Assembly (NCBI GenBank): GCA_017646885.1
Contig: JAGCLR010000287.1
Span: forward strand, 1 to 7,729
Length of the DNA stretch: 7,729 nt
Direction of reading: 5' to 3'
Source: Methanobrevibacter sp.
Lineage (GTDB): Archaea > Methanobacteriota > Methanobacteria > Methanobacteriales > Methanobacteriaceae
A model generated the notes under the pieces. That model was not told where the DNA came from, made no database searches, and saw only the letters and a list, made by a program, of their open reading frames with translations. Of this stretch, positions 1-6,808 are shown piece after piece (within the stretch, counting starts at the first letter, position 1; each line of letters begins with the position of its first letter). A program made the position numbers and the translations under genes.

Positions 1-347
1 GAGAAATACTCCTGAGCGACCTTCACCATATCCTTCTTTTGGTCGGCATTCATAGCGATAGCCATACAAGCTGCTCGTGAAAGTTTGATGCTAATCACTT
101 CACGCACACCACCATTTCCAAGCTCTGCCATTTCGGTAAACTCTACAAAGTGTTCTCCAAGATGATAACCTTTCTGTGTTACCCAAGCCTGAGCCTTTGC
201 CATCACGCGTTCGAAGTTCCAATACTTCCCATAGCCCATCACTCGTGCTAACTTACGCGAGTTCCACCATTCTTTACCTTCAGCATCCACTTCTCGTAGT
301 TGCTCAAAAGGTGATTGAAATCTAGGCATATTTTTATCTTTATCCAT
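1..347 (-). CDS. dinD: DinD-like protein with BRO-N domain, C-terminus cut by window edge
   Basis: The gene starts at ATG 347-345 and is open to base 1, giving 115 full codons. The protein matches the N-terminal half of DinD, the DNA-damage-inducible protein D family, which carries a BRO-N domain. Seen: a PFEQLR segment at residues 13-18, GKEWWNSRKLARVMGY at 24-39, KYWNFERV at 41-48, and the family's most typical stretch, LSRAACMAIAMNAD, at 89-102, followed by AQEYF at 111-115. In E. coli, DinD is LexA-controlled and affects RecA; whether that holds here is unknown. A second in-frame ATG at 329 (residue 7) is an alternative start. The gene lies 13 bases after the DndB-like gene without a clear promoter. 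Its G+C, about 45% in a hand count of the first 120 bases, is well above its neighbour's, so it may belong to a different module. Confidence 0.85.
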   Translation of the reverse strand, partial: MDKDKNMPRFQSPFEQLREVDAEGKEWWNSRKLARVMGYGKYWNFERVMAKAQAWVTQKGYHLGEHFVEFTEMAELGNGGVREVISIKLSRAACMAIAMNADQKKDMVKVAQEYF

Positions 348-360
348 ATATACTATAGGG

Positions 361-1620
361 CTAGTACATCTTGATTTTTTCTAATTGAGCCTCAATATTA
401 TTTATATCAATATTAAGTGCTTTCGCATATTTCTTTTTAAATGCTGTTATCTCTCGATCCGTCAACATCGTTGAGTCATACAAAAACATCAATAATTTGT
501 CTATTATTGAAGAATGTGTCATTATCATCGTTTGTTTAATAGGATCCCACAAAATATTAATCCATGGCTCTTTAGATATGCACATCTCCATCTCTGAGTA
601 TATTGACATACATTCGGAAAGTTGTATATCTTTTCTAAAACAAGTTTCTAATATAGCTGTAATTAAACGTGGTAGTGCAATAGGTCTAAAATACATTAAT
701 CCACCAGTTTCACGATTTCGATATGGTAATGCTGCATTATCCGTTGCTCCTACATACTCTTTTACTCCTTTAAATACATCAGTAAATAGGTTCCAAAAAT
801 CAACTAAATATTTTTCAAATTCATCTATTTCATTTTGACTAGGTCGAAACTTTAGATTTTTGTCTAAATCAGGATTAGACAATAATTTCTTTTTATTTTT
901 TGTGATACTTATATAATACCTATATATAATTTTGTTGGTTTCATACAATGTAAGCAATGACGTAAAAGACTTTGTGTCATTGGAAAGAGCTTTAGATTTC
1001 TTAGCTGGTCCAATCTTGTCATTTATAAATAAAGGATATGTTTCCAATAGGTTTCTTGTTACTATAGCGACGGTATCATCTTCATCTAGGGCTATTATAT
1101 CTCCTGTGCTTACAGGTTTAGCATACCTATTTAATGTGGAAAAAATTCTTCGTGTTTTTTCCATCCCTTCCTTATTCTTCTGATGCCCTATTAAAATTAC
1201 AGCAATCGATTCGTCACCTAGTTCTGGGCGCTCTTTTATGGCTGATTTAATTCCTTCTACTCGATGTTGACCATCAACTGGAAAAATCTTTTCATCTCCA
1301 GTTAGCCTTAAAAATCCCATATTATAATAATCTTCGCCTTTGAAACCGACCTCTATCTCATTCCAAATAGGTTCTCCATCATATACTGCTAACACCAATG
1401 AATTAAAGAAATGTTCCTTTTGAGTCAGGATGTACGATGTAATACTCTTATGATTCTCTGTTAAGGAACGTTGTAACTGATCTTTTAAAGAAGTTGAAGT
1501 GTGTAGTTCATCATCAATAGGTCTAACCAAATTTGCGATCTGGGTAAAAGTAAAAGAAGATGTGTAGTAAACGATATTACCTAATACTCCTCTAATGGCT
1601 GGTATATTGAATGCGTTCAT
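361..1620 (-). CDS. DGQHR-domain protein, DndB-like
   Basis: This 419-residue protein carries the DGQHR motif that defines the DndB-related family: FPVDGQHRVEGI at residues 113-124. A second family-type segment, FSTLNRYAKPVS, lies at 160-171, and a RPIALPRL segment at 312-319. DndB is part of the DNA phosphorothioation (Dnd) systems, where it acts as a repressor of dnd genes. DGQHR proteins also occur in 7-deazaguanine DNA modification clusters, so the fold is not specific to sulfur. No signal peptide or membrane segment is visible. The start ATG is one base after the stop of the GIY-YIG gene, so the two are probably co-translated. This stretch is among the most AT-rich in the window; some 60-base lines have under 25% G+C. 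A role as regulator of the BREX-like operon, or as a modification partner, is inference. The family call is firm; orthology to DndB is not. Confidence 0.82.
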   Translation of the reverse strand: MNAFNIPAIRGVLGNIVYYTSSFTFTQIANLVRPIDDELHTSTSLKDQLQRSLTENHKSITSYILTQKEHFFNSLVLAVYDGEPIWNEIEVGFKGEDYYNMGFLRLTGDEKIFPVDGQHRVEGIKSAIKERPELGDESIAVILIGHQKNKEGMEKTRRIFSTLNRYAKPVSTGDIIALDEDDTVAIVTRNLLETYPLFINDKIGPAKKSKALSNDTKSFTSLLTLYETNKIIYRYYISITKNKKKLLSNPDLDKNLKFRPSQNEIDEFEKYLVDFWNLFTDVFKGVKEYVGATDNAALPYRNRETGGLMYFRPIALPRLITAILETCFRKDIQLSECMSIYSEMEMCISKEPWINILWDPIKQTMIMTHSSIIDKLLMFLYDSTMLTDREITAFKKKYAKALNIDINNIEAQLEKIKMY

Positions 1621-1621
1621 A

Positions 1622-2155
1622 TCAAAATGCTTTTATAGGGTCTTTATATTCAATTTTATCTGGAAGGTCACTGTTAAAAGGCGGTAATATGGCTCGTATT
1701 ATGGTTTTCTCGCCATCTTCAATTAATTTATTATCTTTTGTATAACAGAATTTAACGTATAAATAATTTTTCCAATGTCTAAAAAGACGTTTAATTTTAG
1801 GTCTTCCTTTTATGTATGTACTCTCCCACAGGTATCTTCTAACTCGTTTTTGAATATTCTCACTATCTGTATATAATGCACGACCGACATATGCAAGATA
1901 CATTTCTGATGATGGGAGTGTTTGTCCTTGAATGAAAAACAAATATAAACCACCAGCATCGTTAGGCAATGCATTAAGCCCTGTCGATAAAGTACCATCT
2001 TCACTTAGATACTTAATATAATCTGACCAAGGCAGTGCATTAATTTCACTTTTAATTTTAGGCGATGCTTCGTTCCATCGCTCTGGGTCATGATAATACT
2101 TGCAATGAAATGCAGGGGTCCGATCATCGGTTTCTATAAATGCATCTATATTCAT
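1622..2155 (-). CDS. GIY-YIG nuclease family protein
   Basis: This 177-residue protein has the signature of the GIY-YIG endonuclease fold in the expected order. GLY (residues 69-71, in AGGLYLFF) stands for GIY, and YVG (89-91, in YLAYVGRA) stands for YIG. An arginine, probably R104 in IQKRVRRYL, follows at the usual distance. E149 in DGEKTIIRAILPPFN is nine residues before the proline, the spacing of the metal-binding glutamate in this fold, and N161 ends the motif. All key catalytic positions therefore look intact. The first 65 residues are not recognised. The gene starts 12 bases after brxL and ends one base before the DndB-like gene, so it is most likely an operon member. A role in cutting phage or unmodified DNA is inference. 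It is not a homing endonuclease in an obvious intron, since both neighbours are intact at this junction. Confidence 0.85.
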   Translation of the reverse strand: MNIDAFIETDDRTPAFHCKYYHDPERWNEASPKIKSEINALPWSDYIKYLSEDGTLSTGLNALPNDAGGLYLFFIQGQTLPSSEMYLAYVGRALYTDSENIQKRVRRYLWESTYIKGRPKIKRLFRHWKNYLYVKFCYTKDNKLIEDGEKTIIRAILPPFNSDLPDKIEYKDPIKAF

Positions 2156-2167
2156 AGTACTGATTAT

Positions 2168-3598
2168 TTATTTTATCCAGAACTCTGGCATTGTTGTTTT
2201 GAACTCTGCATCAATATAATGGCATTGTTCCTTTATAATACCACGTCTACGAATAGCAGGCTGTAAACAATACATATCAAAATCGTCCTTATTGACATCT
2301 GATACACTTACCCAATATGGAAATAATAACTTCATATAAGCTACAGCAATACGCTTCACAGCATTATAATCACGTGTATCTGCATTTTTATCATATCCTA
2401 CTAGCTCCTCAAACAATAATCCATATATGTTTTGAGTACGAAGCGAATGAAGTATCTCCGAAAAATATTCGACGTTAATAGTCCATCCCTTATAGATAAT
2501 ACCCTTGTTTATGCGAGGCAAGTGCCATCCTTCAATGAAACAATGGAAACGATCTAACAAGGCAGACTCGCGAAATGCCTGAGGTAAGGAGTCAAAATAC
2601 CTATAATTCAATGGTCGTCTTTGATCACTCAAAGGAATATTTCCCATAAGCATCAAACCACATTCCGAACTGAATTCATTATTATCAATTGTTGTTTTTC
2701 CAGACTCTAAATATGATTTCAATGCAGCCTGTATCTCTGCCGGTTCTTGAAAAATGATTGTTTGTATTTCATCAAAAGCTGTAAAATCATGATTTTTAAT
2801 TATACCATTCTGTTGTTTGGCCTTATCATAAAATAACTTTGCTCTTGTAACTTTTCCTCCACTTACAAGCCAGCCATATTTAGATAGGTTGCCAAAAACA
2901 AAAGATTTTCCAGTTCCTTTGGGTGCCAATTCTATTACATTTAATCTTGGTTCAATGAATATCAGCAGACGAGTCAAAAACTCTAACTTCTCAGTCATTG
3001 TATTAAATCCATCCGCCTCATATTCCATTGCAGATAATAATACATCAATCCATTCCTGAGTTGAGAATACTTTTCTAGCATCTCTTAGATATTCAAGGTC
3101 AACAGAACGATATGGCTTGAATGGCTTGTAATCAACCATCTCGACGTGGTTCTTCTTGCCATCCTCATCAGGTAAAACAGATAATTTAATAATACCCCAT
3201 TTTTCACCATCTACAAGTTCCCCTGTATGGTTCTTATAAACATATTCAGGGATTTGCCCCTCATTGATCTTAATACCCAAATCAGGAATGCCAAATCTAC
3301 GAATACCCTTTACCAAATCTATGTATATAATAAACCTGGTCAACAAAGTTATTTCTTCTCCAGCAGACAATCTATCTTTGACATCAGTTTGTTTCTGGGG
3401 TATAACCATATCAAGGAAATTTGTAAGCCCATCACGATTTACAATTCCATCATTGCTTATGTAGCGTTTGAGGATGAAGTCTTTTACGAAGGATGGCAAA
3501 TTGCGTCCAACAAATAAACTATTGGTAGATGCAGGATCTTTATATATTGCCATAGAAGCAAATTGCTCCCTTATTTTCTGACTTGTTACTTCATTCAT
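2168..3598 (-). CDS. brxL: BREX protein BrxL, short form without Lon protease domain
   Basis: This 476-residue AAA+ protein matches BrxL of BREX phage-defence systems. Seen: a Walker A loop APKGTGKS at residues 225-232 (the first position is alanine, where glycine is usual), a Walker B FTAFDE at 272-277, a sensor-1-type asparagine N320 in LMLMGNIPL, and a candidate arginine finger R350 in ALLDRF. The N-terminal 210 residues would hold the DNA-binding part. BrxL is known as a hexameric, MCM-like DNA-binding ATPase needed for restriction. Long BrxL forms are near 680 residues with a Lon-like C-terminal domain. This protein stops at about 476, in line with a short BrxL group, and I see no Ser-Lys protease dyad region. 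The start is two bases after the pglZ stop, so translation is probably coupled. The BrxL call is strong; the exact subfamily is less certain. Confidence 0.88.
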   Translation of the reverse strand: MNEVTSQKIREQFASMAIYKDPASTNSLFVGRNLPSFVKDFILKRYISNDGIVNRDGLTNFLDMVIPQKQTDVKDRLSAGEEITLLTRFIIYIDLVKGIRRFGIPDLGIKINEGQIPEYVYKNHTGELVDGEKWGIIKLSVLPDEDGKKNHVEMVDYKPFKPYRSVDLEYLRDARKVFSTQEWIDVLLSAMEYEADGFNTMTEKLEFLTRLLIFIEPRLNVIELAPKGTGKSFVFGNLSKYGWLVSGGKVTRAKLFYDKAKQQNGIIKNHDFTAFDEIQTIIFQEPAEIQAALKSYLESGKTTIDNNEFSSECGLMLMGNIPLSDQRRPLNYRYFDSLPQAFRESALLDRFHCFIEGWHLPRINKGIIYKGWTINVEYFSEILHSLRTQNIYGLLFEELVGYDKNADTRDYNAVKRIAVAYMKLLFPYWVSVSDVNKDDFDMYCLQPAIRRRGIIKEQCHYIDAEFKTTMPEFWIK

Positions 3599-3612
3599 AA
3601 TTAAAACCCTCC
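3599..3612 (-). promoter_or_regulatory. Possible Shine-Dalgarno site for brxL
   Basis: On the minus strand, GGAGGG (3612-3607) sits 8 bases before the brxL ATG at 3598. It lies inside the last codons of pglZ, which encode Gly-Gly-Phe, so it may be chance coding sequence. The other starts in the window lack such a site, as expected for Bacteroidota, where Shine-Dalgarno use is weak. It supports 3598 as the brxL start, because no other in-frame ATG lies close by. Confidence 0.4.
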
Positions 3613-6021
3613 AAATAGATCATCTTCATCAACACCAGTCCTAATAATTAATGAATCAGACTGGGTATAATCATTAATTTTTAATACAATCTGTGTAGAC
3701 GTTTCTACAAGATTTAGACGTTCACTTTCGTATGTACAATTACCTGTTTTGATTAATGAGTAATCTACCCCATTATATTTTACACTTGGCGTATCAACTG
3801 TTGAAAGCCCTTTTATCCTATACGTCACAATAGGTTTAGATGCAGATATCTCATTATCGATTAGAGATGCAGAATATATACTTGCATTCTTTTTGTTTGA
3901 AACTATAATAATAGGAACAAGAACCTCCTCAGGAGTACATCCACCATGTGCTCCTAATCCTGCAGGCGTCTTTGAACTTAATGAATTATAGTTCATTGAG
4001 CACATTGTTTTCTGGTCCTCTAATACTATGTATGATGAGTCATCACCTACATGGCTATTTTGCAATGTTGCATATCGTCCAGAATGACTAGACTTAATTC
4101 CTGCAATATTTAATCCCTTGCCATATTGTGCCATATAACTGATGCCATGATCAGATACAAACGCAATCTTTTTCCCATTATATTGTGTAAGAACGGAAGA
4201 TATAGCCTTTTTTATAATTTCAAATTCGTTAATTATATAATCAGGATAGGATTTGTGACTATGAGCATATGTATCTAAATCGCCTACCTTTTTTAATTTA
4301 TTAGGTAAAGAAATCTCATCCAATTTAACCTTGTTTATCTCGGTCGTTGATGGTAATTCTGCAACACCAATATGTACTTCATTTAAGTAAACGCCATCTA
4401 CTTGATGCTTCTTAATTTGTTCTGTTATAAACGGAATCCAATCTACTCCAAGACCATCTATCCAATAAAATACATCAATATCTTCTCTATTGTGTAATAT
4501 TGTTTTTACAGTCTTAAAGTTGTTATACCACATCTCAAACGAAGCCGATGATGAATTTTTATCTAAAATCAATTGATAAATCAAATCTGTTGGTCTATTT
4601 GAGATTTTTGATTTGCGATATTCATCAATATATGAATTAATCCAAATATTCTCAGCATCTACATTTAAGTTGGATACAGAAGTGTATGAATATAATTCTG
4701 GATACAAAGACTGTATTTTTTCTCTTGAAATTACACCACGACCTAACCACTCTATCATCAGCTGACGTTCAGTGTACGTTAGAGGTGTAATATATTTCAT
4801 CGCAATCTGATATCCTCGTTCAGGATCTGTAGCAATTGAATTCAGCTTACTATAAACCTTGTTTTCTGAAAGTTCCGTGATTTTAACATCAAACTTCATC
4901 GCTTCCATCAACATTATTCTGCGTTTCTCTAGCGATACTTCATTCAATGGCTCTTCATAGATCAATGTCTCTAACAGAGAAAATAATTCGGTGGTACTTT
5001 GTGAATTACATAGTCTTAGAACCCTATTTAGATAACTCTCTTCACCATGTTTAAATAGATAATAGTTCTTAAGCAACCAGCGTGAAAAATCATCTTGATA
5101 TTCAAACCAAATATGTATGAAATCAATTTCGTTGTTAAGAGCATACGAATTAAATCTCTTGTGTACGAATGATTCAAAGGTAAATGATGATATGTCTATA
5201 TTAGATGCCAGTTGTTCCCAATACTGAACATCTCCATCTCCGAGTTGTAGATTGCCAAAATCGAGTTCAAGTCCTTTGGTAAGAAACTCAAATACGTTAC
5301 TGCAAATTACATAATCGAAAGCATTATCAGGATGTGCATTATGAGCGTTGTCAAAAATCGTTTTTGAACTACAAATAATCTGATTCTTAACCTTATTGCC
5401 AACCTTCCATAAGGCAATCCATTCTCTCATATTGCGACAGATGGTAAATTTATCATCTAACGATTGTATTCCATATGTATTATTGTTTGTCAATATGAGT
5501 TTATATTTAGCAGTATCTTTTCCGGAACGATACTCCCAGATATGAATATTAGGATCGCTTTTGAATTGATTCATTTTACTTTGCATTCCAATAATCGGAA
5601 TGTATACTCTTTGATGATCCAATTGCGCAGCTTCTGGAGAAGATATTAACCTGATTGTTTTAACTAATGAATTAAATTCTTTATAATGCTCGTTATCATA
5701 GAATCTGGTTATCTCAGAGAATGGAGCTATTACAAAATCGTTAGATGGAAGGTGTTCTATGTACTCTTTAAACCTATCTGCCAATTGTGAATATGTCATT
5801 AACTCATCATCATTGCCCTCATCCATCCATTTATCCATACCTTGCACAAAAACGCAATGATTACTACATTCTTGTACGAATGCATTAAAATCATTGAAGC
5901 TCTCAAATAAGACAAAACGTAGTGGATAACGGTTACGGAGAGAACACTCTGCACCTGTCCAATTTTTATCTATTTCAATTTCTTGATATAGCACCTCTAC
6001 AGAATCAATGATCTTGTACAT
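3601..6021 (-). CDS. pglZ: BREX phosphatase-like protein PglZ (BREX type 4-like)
   Basis: PglZ is the hallmark protein of BREX systems and belongs to the alkaline phosphatase superfamily. Counting from ATG 6021 (806 residues), the C-terminal half shows the family's motifs in order: WIDGLGVDW at 520-528 (metal-binding D522), ELPSTTEINK at 555-564 (candidate nucleophile T559), FVSDHG at 621-626 (D624, H625) and GAHGGCTPEEVLVP at 690-703 (H692). The N-terminal 500 residues are not assigned; they begin with a Trp- and acid-rich region and have no signal peptide or membrane segment. The frame is open further up to ATG 6069 (822 residues) and ATG 6057, but both lie inside the end of brxC. ATG 6021 is 4 bases after the brxC stop and fits the tight spacing of this operon. 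The gene order brxC-pglZ-brxL favours type 4; PglZ subtype cannot be fixed by eye. Confidence 0.88.
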   Translation of the reverse strand: MYKIIDSVEVLYQEIEIDKNWTGAECSLRNRYPLRFVLFESFNDFNAFVQECSNHCVFVQGMDKWMDEGNDDELMTYSQLADRFKEYIEHLPSNDFVIAPFSEITRFYDNEHYKEFNSLVKTIRLISSPEAAQLDHQRVYIPIIGMQSKMNQFKSDPNIHIWEYRSGKDTAKYKLILTNNNTYGIQSLDDKFTICRNMREWIALWKVGNKVKNQIICSSKTIFDNAHNAHPDNAFDYVICSNVFEFLTKGLELDFGNLQLGDGDVQYWEQLASNIDISSFTFESFVHKRFNSYALNNEIDFIHIWFEYQDDFSRWLLKNYYLFKHGEESYLNRVLRLCNSQSTTELFSLLETLIYEEPLNEVSLEKRRIMLMEAMKFDVKITELSENKVYSKLNSIATDPERGYQIAMKYITPLTYTERQLMIEWLGRGVISREKIQSLYPELYSYTSVSNLNVDAENIWINSYIDEYRKSKISNRPTDLIYQLILDKNSSSASFEMWYNNFKTVKTILHNREDIDVFYWIDGLGVDWIPFITEQIKKHQVDGVYLNEVHIGVAELPSTTEINKVKLDEISLPNKLKKVGDLDTYAHSHKSYPDYIINEFEIIKKAISSVLTQYNGKKIAFVSDHGISYMAQYGKGLNIAGIKSSHSGRYATLQNSHVGDDSSYIVLEDQKTMCSMNYNSLSSKTPAGLGAHGGCTPEEVLVPIIIVSNKKNASIYSASLIDNEISASKPIVTYRIKGLSTVDTPSVKYNGVDYSLIKTGNCTYESERLNLVETSTQIVLKINDYTQSDSLIIRTGVDEDDLFGGF

Positions 6022-6025
6022 ATGA

Positions 6026-6808
6026 CTATGAATTAATTTTATCCAACAACCATTCATTATTGGTATCACATAACCTTAAAAGCATATCTTTCGCTTCATC
6101 TAATGAGGAAATCTTAGATATTCTTTCTTTTGCTTTTAGACGCTTTTCAGACACAATATCTGGGTTAATTACAGGTTGCTCATTGGGCAGACTTGGCTCA
6201 ACATGAGTAGGTTCAACTGACAAAGTTTGCTCAAGTCTCCAGTTCTTAGCAGATGTAATTACTTCTTCTTCTGTCCAATAACCAACAGTTGATTCAAGGT
6301 GCCCTGTGATATAATTTCTAACTTCTTCAATTTCGTTCTCTTGAATATTAACATATTCTATTTGCATTAAGAAATTCTTGAATCCATCATTAAACGCGTC
6401 ATCAACATTGAGGATATTTTTCATTTCTATCCTCTGTTCCTCTATTAATGATAATGTTTGATTTACCAGAGCAGGGTTACGTAGCTCGCGTTCCATACAA
6501 ATCTGCACAATATCATCAATCAAGGTCTTTATGCTGTCACTAATGGAAACTGTAATAGGTAAACTAGCGAAAGCTGAAGACGAAGCATACTTCAATGTCC
6601 ACAGAGGATTATTTTTCTTAGCCAAAAAGTCTCCAGTTATAGCAAAACGTGCATCTTTCAAACTTGTTACATCTGAATAAGTATTTCCTTTGTTATTTAA
6701 TTTGAATAAAGAAATCAACTCTTTACACAGTTTGCCTTCTTCGGGAGTCTGGAATTTGAAGTTAAGTTTGCTATTTGACTTATTGTCATCCCATACCTTA
6801 AACAACAA
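6026..6808 (-). CDS. brxC: BrxC C-terminal fragment, in the frame after the frameshift
   Basis: This reading frame of about 260 codons is the direct continuation of the preceding brxC piece, in the -1 frame. The joined protein would read DDILSC followed by LFKVWDDNK, which restores a continuous domain. No ATG is available near its beginning, only TTG at 6808 and 6805, so separate translation is doubtful. It contains a mostly helical part (residues 85-165), a WTEEEV segment at 178-183, a Pro/Glu-rich linker around 198-216 (VEPTHVEPSLPNEQPV), and a charged helix leading to the C-terminal EWLLDKINS. The stop at 6028-6026 is 4 bases before the preferred pglZ start. As a unit, brxC should be read as one frameshifted gene from 7729 to 6026. 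It would be functional only if the shift is an error or is bypassed. Confidence 0.75.
   Translation of the reverse strand: MLFKVWDDNKSNSKLNFKFQTPEEGKLCKELISLFKLNNKGNTYSDVTSLKDARFAITGDFLAKKNNPLWTLKYASSSAFASLPITVSISDSIKTLIDDIVQICMERELRNPALVNQTLSLIEEQRIEMKNILNVDDAFNDGFKNFLMQIEYVNIQENEIEEVRNYITGHLESTVGYWTEEEVITSAKNWRLEQTLSVEPTHVEPSLPNEQPVINPDIVSEKRLKAKERISKISSLDEAKDMLLRLCDTNNEWLLDKINS

Noticed and set aside
348..360. Separate promoter for the DinD-like gene
   Set aside because: The 13-base gap and the sequence just upstream show no TAnnTTTG-type Bacteroidota promoter element that I can find.
394..414. Inverted AATATT repeat near the end of the DndB-like gene, as a terminator or operator
   Set aside because: Six AT-only bases in very AT-rich coding sequence are expected by chance, and no T-run follows in a suitable place.
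497..1183. Plus-strand open frames inside the DndB-like gene
   Set aside because: They lie opposite a gene with clear family motifs, have no recognisable domain and no start signals, and read as antisense shadows.
1810..2004. 64-residue minus-strand frame inside the GIY-YIG gene
   Set aside because: It overlaps the GIY-YIG motifs in another frame and shows no domain of its own.
3227..3517. Plus-strand open frames inside brxL
   Set aside because: Antisense to a well-supported gene, no known motif.
5464..5649. 61-residue plus-strand frame inside pglZ
   Set aside because: Short antisense shadow of a strongly supported gene.
6796..6802. Programmed -1 slippage site T TTA AGG in brxC
   Set aside because: The second codon would mispair at its middle base after the slip, and I see no obvious downstream stem. 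A deletion or sequence error explains it better.
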